Source: Tritrichomonas foetus
Taxonomy: Eukaryota; Parabasalia; Tritrichomonadida; Tritrichomonadidae
Direction of reading: 5' to 3'
Length of the DNA: 64,000 bases
NCBI GenBank assembly: GCA_001839685.1
Contig: MLAK01000993.1
Coordinates: 93,310-157,309, forward strand
Below the pieces are notes generated by a model that was not told where the DNA came from, ran no database searches, and saw only the letters and a list, made by a program, of their open reading frames with translations. Shown one piece after another: positions 31,327 through 41,293 of the stretch. The position numbers and the translations under genes were made by a program. The first letter of the stretch is position 1. Each line of letters starts with the position of its first letter.

Positions 31327-32280
31327 ATAAGATTGGTTACAGTTGCTTGATTGGTAACAATCATCTTTGAATCAGAAATCTTATTAGGACGTATCGAAAG
31401 TCTCGATATCCCAATAACTCTCTTTGCTTTATTGAATTGTCTTTCAGTATTAGCGCTGGTTGCTAGTTGGAGAAAGATATTAATAGTCATTTGTGCTAAT
31501 TATGAGCGGTTAACTCTATTGGCATTCAAAATTGAAAAAACATTTCCAATATCATTACCTCGAAAATTGAGTAGTAAATTGGAGTATGCCTCTAATATGT
31601 TCACCTGTACTCTTATGGTATCACGAAAGTGAGCAAAAGTGAACCATATTGAAAAACTGATCAACATTGAGAGCTAGAATCTGTTGTTTGATATGGTGTG
31701 TTTTGAGTATTTTGCATTTCTGCGATTTTTGATCGTATTAGTGCAGCTGTTTGAGCGATTTCTTCTGTAGTTTGCGATGTTTGTATCCTTAGATAAGGGT
31801 TAAGTCACATAATAGGTAATAATTCTCCATGAATCTCATCTTCCATTAAATGAGTCAGCCATCGTGGGTATGCTCCTTATAAAAACTTTCTTTTTCGCCT
31901 GAAAATGACTGTGGCAGATTGTCAACACTCTTCTTTACCAAGAGAAATGAATCTACTAATGAAAGTGTTCCAATTTGTGAGCTTTCCAACTGCATCATGT
32001 CAATTTTGCTGCACCGAAAACCTATAATAATGTCGATAATTTGTTGATATATAATCATCTGACTAATCTATGGAATCATATGATTGCTGCTGAGAAATGA
32101 CTCAATGCGAAGTTGTGGAGCAACAACATTTTTCATTAGCTTAAAAGGTGAATACCAGCTTGTCTCTCTGGCACTAGGAAGAGCTGTGATTATGAAATTT
32201 TGCTGGATTACATAATTGTGAAATATGGTTGAAGATACTTTTATTCGTTGGAGTGAATCATTGATCGAGGTATTCCGACC
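31327..32280 (-). mobile_element. hAT-type transposase relic with C-terminal dimerisation domain
   Basis: Read on the minus strand: SARETSWYSPFKLMKN (about 32131-32180) matches the TRWxS region; a 67-codon ORF (31855-32058) follows. After stops come LTHLMEDEIHGELLPI and a helix ending at IRSKIAEMQ (about 31705-31860). From about 31634 to 31330 a frame with one stop reads INIFLQLATSANTERQFNKA then RVIGISRLSIRPNK, the hAT_C dimerisation signature (SA-x-x-ER-x-F ... R-x-L). At least three internal stops make it non-functional. It is a second copy, because it carries its own TRW-like motif. Element ends were not identified. Confidence 0.7.
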
Positions 32281-34285
32281 ATAAATAAATGAGAGATTGA
32301 AGGAGTTAATTCATGACATGACAATAACAAGGTCTCCATCAAATCAAATATGAGCTGTTTGAAGAATATGCCAAGAAATGTCCAAAATTTGTCAAAAGAA
32401 GACCAGTCAAAATGAAAAGAAGAAGTGCGGAAGTTTATTTTCAGCCGAAATTTATTCTTCCTTTAAAACAATCACTTTTCATATCACACTCTCTTTCTTG
32501 ACTTAAAGCTTTTATTCTTCAGTTGAAACTTTCATTCTTCTTTAAATACTTCTTGTTGTCTGTGATAAAGCATTAACTATATTTAGAAAAAGTTCTATAC
32601 AACAATATATCCAGGAGCCATTGTCAGATGAAGATTCATTTTTTAATGTCACAGAACTGGAGTCGGAAGAGTTTTTCCACAAAACATCTACTTCCCGAGA
32701 GGAGTGCCAAGACATGGATTTGGTGATGGGGCAATTTACCAAAAAGATCACGTCATTTTTCAACCATATACAGTCATCATTTGTGAGTTTACCATCATAT
32801 TTATCATGACATATCATGTTTTTGACGCCACTTACCTAATCGATGAGTTCTCCTACCTCATCTGGTTTATCTCTGTCAAATCTCGAACGCAAAACACCTC
32901 TTTAGCATGATATGTAAATATCCCACCCATATCAATCTAGAATATTAAAATTTCTGAAATTCCATCGTTGGCCAGTTAAAAGTAGAAAATTACGTTTTCC
33001 AATAAAAGGTTAACAAATTTCATTTTATTATCATTTTATGAGTATACTCTGGTCACAATTTTTAAAGGCTTTCATTGAATTTTTTGAGTATCATTTCGAG
33101 AAAATCGTTGTGAATAAACACTAAACGAATTCATCATTCAAACAATATTATTTTTATATTATTTATTGTCTATATCTTCGATATGAAGCTTTTTAAAATC
33201 TGAATCAGAATGATGAGAATGAGTACTTTCCAATGAAGATGAAAAACAGATTCCAAATCAATTTAGAGGAGGTTTACTATGAGATAAAGATAAAATCATA
33301 AAAAAAAAAATAAGATTTTATTGCATCATTCAAAATTTATAACTCCTTGAACAATGAATATCGAAAGAAATCCTTAAAAATATATACATTAAAAACAATT
33401 TGATGAGGTCCCATAATGAAGAACGCATTATTTTTGAATAACATCAAACTTTGAAAAATTTATATCTGAGCTTTGGTTTTGGAATTTAGTTTTAGGGGCA
33501 ACTATGGACTTAAAGCACAGGACTACTGATTTGTCTCATTAGTTGTATTCAATCAAAGTATCAATCACAGTTTTATTCAAATTGTGAGGTAAATATTGGT
33601 ATATGGAGGTGCCAACCACATATGCAGATTTTTGGACATCATCATGGTTCAACAATTAATGGGTGCTGGAGTATGTTGAAGCATCAAATATCTACTATTA
33701 TGGATAATTCTTTAAGCAAAAACAATACAAGTAAGATTCATATTGTGTTGGCAAAGATGCAACTTTCTGGAATTTCAGCCAAATGGCCATGATTGATGGA
33801 TATCATGGGAGTTAGTTCTTTACTGACAAAACTGGCATGATTGTCTTCTCTTTCAACCGTCATTCTTCAAGTTATTTCCTTTCCTTTTGATAGAATAACA
33901 ATGATCTTCCATGAATAAAATATGTAAGTTAATGATTGAAAGTTCAGCCAAAGTTGGAAAAGTTGAATTTTGAGTATACCCTTTAATATTTAGTCATATC
34001 ATCTCATTTTACATGTCACATGACTTGTTCCAAAAATAAAAAATTGATATCTTAAAAGTGGGCATTTTCCTAGATCTAGTTCTACCGGAGGGAGGTCTTT
34101 ACTAGTATAACAGCCACTTTTACATTACTGGCTTGAATTATATTTTGTTTCATTGATGATCGATGATCTATATGTTTTACAATTCTCTAATTTGAAAATT
34201 AATTATGAAGAGCACTTTCCAATGATGGGCAATCCTAAAAGTTCGCTATTTTTCATATAACATTTCAGGAGTAATCATCGGTAGA
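32281..34285. other. Gene-poor stretch with unidentified coding-like fragments
   Basis: About 2 kb. Both strands are open at 32542-32817 with no recognisable family. A plus-strand frame at about 33600-33790 (with GHHHGSTINGCWSMLKHQ) looks coding-like but is closed by stops and was not identified. It may be further transposon debris. The promoter of the RRM gene is at the right end. Confidence 0.4.
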
Positions 34286-34939
34286 ATGTCTAATGAGCCG
34301 CAACGCTCATTATTTATCTCCAATCTCCCCTACAAATTTAAGTCAGAAGAGCTCCACGATAAATTCAGTCCATATGGAAGCATAGAAAGAATCGACATTC
34401 CAAATTATCATGGCCCGCTCAAAGCCATCGCTTTCATTCATTATTACGAAGTCGAAGACGCAATTGCAGCAATGAATGGATTGAACGGCGAATCATTCCA
34501 GGGTCATCCGATGACAATTCAATATTCGACCAAAGAAATTCCAGAAAGAAAGCCAATCAAACGAAAACCAAAACGTTTTCAAAGAGACAGAGATCCTCCA
34601 CGCAATTACCGCAAAGACAGAAATGCCCCACTCAATCCAAGCCTTCAATATATTCAAGGTCCGCAATTATCACAGATGGTCGACCCCTACTCGAACATAC
34701 CAATGCAGATGCCTCAAACAATGATGGTGATGAATGTTCCACAGACAATTCCAATGACGGCAATGCCAATTCAGATGATGCCTGTACAGCAGCCAATCAT
34801 TCAGCAGATGCCGATGACAATGCCGATGCAGATGATGCCAGTACAACAACAGAATGCTTACCAGACACAACCAAGAAGAAATCGCCCACGCGATCGAAGA
34901 GGGTTTGACGATGATAAGTCGAGCAGACACAGATACTGA
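34286..34939 (+). CDS. Single-RRM RNA-binding protein
   Basis: 217 residues. One N-terminal RRM (about 7-85): RNP2 LFISNL (9-14) and RNP1 KAIAFIHY (about 47-54) with the usual beta-alpha-beta spacing and the MNGLNGESFQGHPMTIQY end. RNP1 keeps one aromatic (F) in the core position. A basic KRKPKRFQRDRD segment (about 92-115) follows, then a methionine/glutamine/proline-rich low-complexity region (about 130-200) and an RPRDRR...SRHRY tail. The build suggests an SR-like or hnRNP-like factor in splicing, export or mRNA stability. The start is the first ATG after a stop-rich stretch. Confidence 0.85.
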   Translation: MSNEPQRSLFISNLPYKFKSEELHDKFSPYGSIERIDIPNYHGPLKAIAFIHYYEVEDAIAAMNGLNGESFQGHPMTIQYSTKEIPERKPIKRKPKRFQRDRDPPRNYRKDRNAPLNPSLQYIQGPQLSQMVDPYSNIPMQMPQTMMVMNVPQTIPMTAMPIQMMPVQQPIIQQMPMTMPMQMMPVQQQNAYQTQPRRNRPRDRRGFDDDKSSRHRY

Positions 34940-35599
34940 TTTTTTATCTCTGATTTGTTTCTTTAGATTTGCTTTTTTGTTAATTTTTTGATGCTATTTT
35001 ATTTGTTGTTGTGACTTTGTCTATTTTAAGTTTTTTAATTATTTTGTGATGTATCATGATAAACTGTATGATTAGCATGAATTTTTTGTTCACTTTTTTG
35101 CATTCCTTTTAATTGATTTTCTTTTCATTATTTTGTTAACTAAAATGCTTCATCAATAATTTTTTTGATTGCATTCACAATTATTCTTAATCAAAAACAA
35201 TAGTAAAATAATAGTTTTCACAAATTGGATTATTCTGATGAATTTAAAGACAGTTGCTGCCAAGACTTTACATGAAAGGATTTTCATTTTTTCATATCAA
35301 TATGAACAGTGGTAAAGAGTTGTTGGACATCAGCAAAAAGAGTATGAGTTTGTCAAATTAGACTCACGAGACAAAAAGGTTTCAACCTTTGATAAAAAAA
35401 ATCGTGAATCATCCAAACAATCCAAACGAGAAAAACTATTCATTTCACTTTTTAATGAATCTTATTCGTACTTGTCAGTTTTAGGTCTTGTGTATTGAAG
35501 TTTAGCTTATTCAGAATGTTTGGAAAAATGAGTCAAAAGAAAGGAAAGTTTGGATTGAACTAATTTAGTTCTTTATATATATATTTAATAACAAATAAA
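34940..35599. other. Convergent 3' intergenic
   Basis: 660 bp between convergent genes. T-rich just after the RRM stop, otherwise AT-rich. No ORF, RNA gene or repeat is supported. Confidence 0.5.
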
Positions 35600-37033
35600 T
35601 TAAAATTCAGGAGCTTGTCGAGACCTTCTTGGGCTGACTCCAGTGTCGATCGGTGGTTGTGAGTTCACCATTGGACACTGCATCTGTGGTGGCGGTTTTG
35701 GTTTCATTTTTGACGATGTCATCGGCATAAGCTGGGCAGCCCTGTGGTCAAAAGTTGGCTCATAGTCGTTTGAGTCGTCTGTGACTTTTTGCTTTTGTTT
35801 GGAAACACAAATTGATCTGTTCATTTTCTTTGTTTGCGCTTTATCATCGACAGTGAGTTTCGGCTGAAGTAAGCCTCTCATTGGTGTTTTAGATTCATAT
35901 TCGTTTGTTTTCTTTTTAATTAATGGCTTTTGAATTTCAACATCAGGAGGAGGCTGCGGCTTTGTGCGAACTTTTTTATCAAGTGGATCCAAAGTATGAA
36001 TAAATGATTTTGGCGGACTTTCATTTTTATGCTGTGATTGAGGAATCTGCTGTTGCTGCACTTTAGGGCCAGTTCGAGGCTGACCAGCTTTTTTGGAAAT
36101 TGGGAGAGTCCAGCTTTGTGTCTTTACTGGAGTCATTTCAGGTTGAACTGGAATTGATGAAATACTATTTCCTGATACATTTACGACATTCGACACACTT
36201 GGAACATTAGGAACGTTAGGGACTGTGGGCACATTTGAAACAGGAGGGGGCACTGATGGAGTGGAAGAGGGAGCATTTTGTGACAGTGGCAATTCATCGA
36301 ATTCATCATTTCGAATTCGTCTCGGATTGGGCGGATCATTTGGTGGTTGAGGTGGATGATCACATTTTGGCTTACCTTTAATAGGTGGTTTCTTCTTTTG
36401 AACAATTTTTACACAACTATCGGATTGTGAATAAAATTCTGTGGCTTTATCAAGAACGAATTTCCTCAACGAATCATTTAAAATGAGATTCAAAAAAAAT
36501 TCAGGATTTTCATCAATTTGCTTGGTGCATTTTTCAATATAATGGCGCGGCGGTTTTAATCGACCAAAGCTGTCAAATTCTATTGTCGGCGCACTTTCGT
36601 AGTTGGAATAATCAACATTGGTAACTACATCAGGATGTTTCAAAGCTTTTTTCGTCATAAATTTATTTATGCCAATTGAAACGGTTATAATCGGAGCAAT
36701 TGTGTAGTGCGAAAGAAGGGTAGTTTTCAATGACGCGGTGGACAACGAATTGTACGAAATTGTTTTGATCGGAATGGATACAAATGAAATTGGGATTTGT
36801 CGATTATCTGTTAACTGAGAAAATATGGTAATCACTATAAATTTGTTTGCGGTATCATCAATAAAAAAAGTAAATTTATGTGGCGTGAATTTGACAGATT
36901 TATTGCCGTTGGCGATCTTTGTTTTAATTCTACGTCCGTGCGGAATGATAGCAATGTTTGCTGACAAATATACTGTTTCGAGTTCATGGTATGGAATTCG
37001 TGTGATTTCTACTAAATCAACACAAAGTTCCAT
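35600..37033 (-). CDS. C2-like domain protein with long proline-rich tail
   Basis: 477 residues. The first 130 are beta-rich with strand spacing like a C2 domain (LCVDLVEITRIPYHELETVYL, then IKTKIANGNKSVKFTPHKFTF and FIVITIFSQ). No clear calcium-binding aspartates are seen, so it is probably a non-calcium C2 fold. A short helical segment (about 175-220) is followed by about 250 residues of low complexity: a VPNVPNVPSVSNVVNV run, basic KKKPPIKGKPK and many PxxP motifs. Likely an adaptor or scaffold. No family member was recognised. The ATG at 37031-37033 lies 41 bp from an AAACGGCC element. Confidence 0.5.
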   Translation of the reverse strand: MELCVDLVEITRIPYHELETVYLSANIAIIPHGRRIKTKIANGNKSVKFTPHKFTFFIDDTANKFIVITIFSQLTDNRQIPISFVSIPIKTISYNSLSTASLKTTLLSHYTIAPIITVSIGINKFMTKKALKHPDVVTNVDYSNYESAPTIEFDSFGRLKPPRHYIEKCTKQIDENPEFFLNLILNDSLRKFVLDKATEFYSQSDSCVKIVQKKKPPIKGKPKCDHPPQPPNDPPNPRRIRNDEFDELPLSQNAPSSTPSVPPPVSNVPTVPNVPNVPSVSNVVNVSGNSISSIPVQPEMTPVKTQSWTLPISKKAGQPRTGPKVQQQQIPQSQHKNESPPKSFIHTLDPLDKKVRTKPQPPPDVEIQKPLIKKKTNEYESKTPMRGLLQPKLTVDDKAQTKKMNRSICVSKQKQKVTDDSNDYEPTFDHRAAQLMPMTSSKMKPKPPPQMQCPMVNSQPPIDTGVSPRRSRQAPEF

Positions 37034-37050
37034 CCAACTTTCGTCTAATT

Positions 37051-37084
37051 GTAACGATTATTGAATTATTTCATGGCCGTTTAA
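37051..37084 (-). promoter_or_regulatory. AAACGGCC and TAACGATT elements upstream of the C2-like gene
   Basis: On the minus strand TTAAACGGCCA (37074-37084) lies about 40 bp upstream of the ATG at 37033. GTAACGATT (plus strand, 37051-37059) resembles the TAACGA Myb recognition element described in Trichomonas vaginalis. Both are Myb-like. The role is inferred from recurrence in the window. Confidence 0.4.
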
Positions 37085-37734
37085 AAATAAAAAATCTATA
37101 GAAAATAATATAAATTTAACTCAAAAACATGTAAACCACTGAAAAGTAATTCGTAAAATATTGAAAAAACTGAAAGATATTTTATTGACAATAAATAGTC
37201 TAATTTTTTTTCGTTGTTCACCAACAAGAGTCTCTTCTGATATGTTTAAGTAGCAAAATATACCACTGCATTGTGACCAAACTCGAAATAGATTTCGGTG
37301 AAGTTTGGCCAATTATTCGCGTGAATTTGAATTTCTGGCTTCATTTTTGGTAGTATTGCAGAGGTTCATAGCAAAATAGATTTTAAACAAAGTAAAATAT
37401 ACCGATATTATATTTTTAGACAAAATTACTTTACATATGAAGCGTGAAAAAGAAAAATAAATAAATTCACACACAACTTTTAATTTTTTTGGCATAAATA
37501 TTGACATCACACGCATCTATAAAACTACGTTAATGTACACATGATAAGTTAGCACATTTAAATTCATAAATGTTCAAAATACATCTCATAATATATATTA
37601 TTATCTATTAATATGAGAGTGTGTATCCATTAATAATTTTACATGAATTAATCTCTCAAACAACGATTTAAATCCTGACTAATTTGTTACATATTATTAT
37701 CTAATAACAGAAGAATGAATCCATCAATGTGTAG
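37085..37734. other. Intergenic with two short minus-strand frames
   Basis: 650 bp between two minus-strand genes. Two minus-strand frames (37313-37516 and 37121-37312) are separated by a single stop, and a 32-codon ATG frame overlaps them. None matches a known family. It may be remnant coding sequence. Confidence 0.35.
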
Positions 37735-38664
37735 TTATTTTTTCTGGCTACGAAGTTGAGAGGACAATCTTTCATTTTCAGTGAGAATTAATTGATATTT
37801 TGTTTCTAAAGATATGAATTTATCTTTTTCAGTTTGTATCTGCGAAAGTAATGCTTGAATTTCCCGTTGCTTGAGAGAGTGCTCATGTGCAATATTTCTT
37901 AATTGCCTTAATTCTTTATCACGTCTTTCAATTTCTAATGAATATATTCGTTCTCGATAAGCAACTTCTTCTCTTAAAGCTGCCAAATTCATTGTCAGAT
38001 TTTCATTCACTTGTTTTTCTTTATGATATTTTTCTTTCTTTTTCTTCAATTTTTCGGAAAATATGGATGCTTCTTTTTTTGCTTCTTGTAGCTCTTTCAA
38101 AATTTGTTCGAATCTTTCTTTAGAAAAGTTGTTTGGATCATTTCTGTGCATATCATTCACCATCATTGATGAAATTGTGTTTTGTAACTCCTCTGCTCCT
38201 TTATATAATGTAAAATGGATAAATCTCAGTTCTAGAAGGGAAAGAATTGGTTCGACATCATTTCGATGCCCATGATTTTTCAAATTAACTAAAGCATTTT
38301 TAGCATCTTCTAAAGCGGGTAATTTAAAGGCTCGCAAATTTGTAAAATCATAGGAAACATTATGAAATTCTTCAGGAAATCTTTTACTGATAGAATCACA
38401 TTTCGATATGATTTGGTCAGGAATATCTGAAAATGATAAGACTTGTTCGATTGATTTTTGAAGATCACTGGCGATTTTTGATCTTTCTAAATGCGTTAAT
38501 AATTGATTATATAGTCGTCTTGTAAGATTGGACAATACTCGAACATTATTTGGAGTTAGATCGTTTTTTATAGCTAAATCTTCAATTGCGTTATCAATCT
38601 TACTTAATGCTTCTGTGTAGCGTGGCGAGAGTGTGGATTTACAATCAAAATCAAAAGGTTCCAT
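37735..38664 (-). CDS. Coiled-coil protein, function unknown
   Basis: 309 residues. The first 150 are helical and fold-like (FDIPDQ and FHNVSYDF segments). From about 165 to the end is an uninterrupted coiled coil rich in K/E (KLKKKKEKYHKEKQ near 205-220). No catalytic motif. It resembles centrosomal or basal-body coiled-coil proteins in layout, but no family is claimed. It is divergent from the pseudokinase gene with 170 bp between ATGs. Confidence 0.65.
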   Translation of the reverse strand: MEPFDFDCKSTLSPRYTEALSKIDNAIEDLAIKNDLTPNNVRVLSNLTRRLYNQLLTHLERSKIASDLQKSIEQVLSFSDIPDQIISKCDSISKRFPEEFHNVSYDFTNLRAFKLPALEDAKNALVNLKNHGHRNDVEPILSLLELRFIHFTLYKGAEELQNTISSMMVNDMHRNDPNNFSKERFEQILKELQEAKKEASIFSEKLKKKKEKYHKEKQVNENLTMNLAALREEVAYRERIYSLEIERRDKELRQLRNIAHEHSLKQREIQALLSQIQTEKDKFISLETKYQLILTENERLSSQLRSQKK

Positions 38665-38823
38665 GAAATGTTAAACGCGCATCATAGAAAAACATCACAC
38701 AATTTTGAATGGCTAATCATTTCGCTGAATTCACAAACCAAGAAATTGTATCAAACTTTTTCTGTCTTTATATGAACTGTCATTTGGAATTAATGACCAT
38801 ATATACATAGAAAAATATGTATC

Positions 38824-38830
38824 TCACACT
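38824..38830 (+). promoter_or_regulatory. Initiator-like TCACACT before the pseudokinase ATG
   Basis: TCACACT fits the trichomonad initiator; with A+1 at 38826 the 5' UTR would be 9 nt. A TTAAACGCGC element at 38671-38680 lies next to the divergent gene's ATG. Confidence 0.55.
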
Positions 38831-38834
38831 CTGA

Positions 38835-41159
38835 ATGAAAATTCATTCTCTTTTCCCTAATTGTCCTGATTGTGAATATACTGTGACCATTAATTTTGAA
38901 GAACCATCTACATTTTCTAAAACTTATTTAAATCCAAAAAAAGACTCCAATTTTATCAAACATGAAAATTCTATTTTTAAAATTGATTCTCCTTTTATAA
39001 TACATGCAGAAAAAAGAGAGTTTTATTTACCACGTTTTTCCACTTTTGATTTTTTTCTTAATAATTATAAAAAGAGTTTTGTGAATGAATTCAAACAAAA
39101 AATATGCTGGATTTTAGAAATTGCTAATGCTTTAAATGATGTGCACACTGCTGGTCAGTATATTGGTTTCCTTTCTCCTCAAGCATTTTTTGTTGATCAT
39201 AACTACAATCTCCAACTCGGAAACATTCAGAGCACTATGCCTTATCATTCACCTTATTCTTCGCCTAAATCTTTAAAGCCTGATTATTCACAAGAACATT
39301 TTCAACAGGAAGATATCGAACGCTTTCAAAAGGAGGATATTTATTCTTTTGGATTAATATTATTAGAACTATTTTATGATGTTAATTTAAAAAAATATGA
39401 CCGGAGCTCTTTAAACAAGCATTTAAATAAAATTATTAATGAAATTGATCAAAGAACTCAGTTTTATTATTTTACTAATCTGATAAAATATTGTTGTTCA
39501 GAAAATCTACATCAAAGACCCAACTCTACAAATTTATTAAGCGAAATAAAAAATCTCATGATACTTCATGACGATTTGGGATACTTCATTGATGAAATAG
39601 ATCCAAAATATAGAGAACCTCAAATGAGTTTATTTTATCCAAATAACATTTCCGAACTTCCACCTAACTATTATTCATTAATCCCAAATCAGATAATCTT
39701 ATCAACTTTAGAATCGTTTCGTAATTTTACTCCAAAATCATCTCGAATTGAATTCCAAGACATCGAAAATATTTCAGATATTCCTATGGAATATTATTTT
39801 GAAGATAATAAGTTTCAATTGGATTTTACAAATGTACATATTTCAAAAGAGCTTGAAGAAGAATTTCAAAAGAATGTTCATGAGGTTTTAGCGCGCTTTC
39901 GATCAAGGATTCACTTTTTTACATTACATGATTTTTTTTATAACCGTAGTTTTCAATATAAATCGCATTCTGATGAAAAAATGTTTTGGCTTTTATCAAT
40001 GGCGTATGATTTAAAAAAATTTCATGAAAAAAGTATATGTATTGAAGATTATTCACTTGATTCTATTTTTGTATCTTTTCGAGTAGATTATCCACAGATT
40101 GTTTTAAGTATATGCCCTTTCTCAGCATCATATGATCAAAAGGTAAAACTTACACAAACTCTCAGGAGGTTTGAATATCCTTCGATAGAAGAACGAAAGA
40201 GAAATGATTTAACATATTTTTGGTTTTGGGCAACATCAATTTTATCTGATTTTGATGAAAATGAATATAAAAAATTATATACTAAATTTCCAGAAATAAA
40301 TTTTGAATCTAAAAATGAATTTTGTAAAAGTAAAGTTTTAAGCCAATTGTTTGAAATTTGTTATAGTGAAACAGGTACAATTGATGATATCATTAATTTT
40401 TTAGAAAATAATCCGATTGGTTCAAATATGACACATGTTAAGGAAGATTGCAAAATAGTCGAAGATATTGAAACAATTGATGGTGTGACTATGTTTCGAT
40501 TATTGACAAAGAGTGATATCCAGAGTGAATCTATCTTGAAATGCATAAATTATTCAAAAATTGATCTTCATCAATTATGCTATCAGTACCTTAAAGGTTT
40601 TTATAAATATTCCTTTGTTAAATCATACCAAAACAATGAGATGTATAAGTATTTATTTTTGGCGAAGACCTATAATTATATTTTTAACATACATATTGAA
40701 GCAATAGAAGAAGAAGAAGAGCATGATGAAGAGGAAAATGAGTTTGATGAATATGAATTTAATGATATTTCTCCTTATTTCATAGATCATTCTTTCATTC
40801 AAAGTCAAATTGATATTTTAAATAATATAGACGTTATGAGGGAAGCAATTTTGGCAGATCCAAATTATATTCAACGCATGATAATGAGTGCTGCTCATAA
40901 TGTCAAAGAATTACGGGGAAATCATATCACTACGGTTGAAGCAGATATTACAGGATTAACAAAATGGTTAGCAATTTCACTTTTAACAATGTACGAATCC
41001 AACTTTACTTCAGATATAACTCATGTTATTAAATTAATCATTAATGAAGAGGATAATTCTGTGACAATTGAAGATATTATAGAATATTGTCAAATAAATA
41101 AAATCACAACAACAAGGGTGAGGAATAACGAAATCAGATTGACTTATTATCCAAAATGA
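38835..41159 (+). CDS. Tandem pseudokinase (TKL-derived)
   Basis: 774 residues with two kinase-like C-lobes. Domain 1 (about 60-250): QKICWILEIANALNDVHTAG, then YIGFLSPQAFFVD where HRDLKPxNIL should be, LQLGN in place of DFG, KEDIYSFGLILLEL (subdomain IX, 165-180) and HQRPN (about 226). Domain 2 (about 345-530): MAYDLKKFHEKSICIEDYSL then DSIFVSF where HRDLKPSNIL should be, and a weakened W-x-W subdomain IX. Neither has a glycine loop, a VAIK lysine or a catalytic aspartate. An acidic run lies near 622-640. The C-terminal 250 residues are helical and unknown. Trichomonads have a large expansion of TKL-like kinases with weak domains; this one cannot be a normal kinase and is more likely a scaffold or regulator. 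Confidence 0.65.
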   Translation: MKIHSLFPNCPDCEYTVTINFEEPSTFSKTYLNPKKDSNFIKHENSIFKIDSPFIIHAEKREFYLPRFSTFDFFLNNYKKSFVNEFKQKICWILEIANALNDVHTAGQYIGFLSPQAFFVDHNYNLQLGNIQSTMPYHSPYSSPKSLKPDYSQEHFQQEDIERFQKEDIYSFGLILLELFYDVNLKKYDRSSLNKHLNKIINEIDQRTQFYYFTNLIKYCCSENLHQRPNSTNLLSEIKNLMILHDDLGYFIDEIDPKYREPQMSLFYPNNISELPPNYYSLIPNQIILSTLESFRNFTPKSSRIEFQDIENISDIPMEYYFEDNKFQLDFTNVHISKELEEEFQKNVHEVLARFRSRIHFFTLHDFFYNRSFQYKSHSDEKMFWLLSMAYDLKKFHEKSICIEDYSLDSIFVSFRVDYPQIVLSICPFSASYDQKVKLTQTLRRFEYPSIEERKRNDLTYFWFWATSILSDFDENEYKKLYTKFPEINFESKNEFCKSKVLSQLFEICYSETGTIDDIINFLENNPIGSNMTHVKEDCKIVEDIETIDGVTMFRLLTKSDIQSESILKCINYSKIDLHQLCYQYLKGFYKYSFVKSYQNNEMYKYLFLAKTYNYIFNIHIEAIEEEEEHDEEENEFDEYEFNDISPYFIDHSFIQSQIDILNNIDVMREAILADPNYIQRMIMSAAHNVKELRGNHITTVEADITGLTKWLAISLLTMYESNFTSDITHVIKLIINEEDNSVTIEDIIEYCQINKITTTRVRNNEIRLTYYPK

Positions 41160-41293
41160 TTAAATAGACTTAAATGTTTCACATGCTATTATGCTATTTC
41201 AATTTTTCACAGTGTTGAGAAATATATGCCAATTAAAACTTCTATGAAATTAATCTAATAAAAAGAATCTAATTTACATATATTAATCAATAT

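Noticed and set aside
37121..37516. Two minus-strand frames separated by one stop as a readthrough gene
   Set aside because: Neither half matches a family, and another ATG frame overlaps; too little evidence for a gene.
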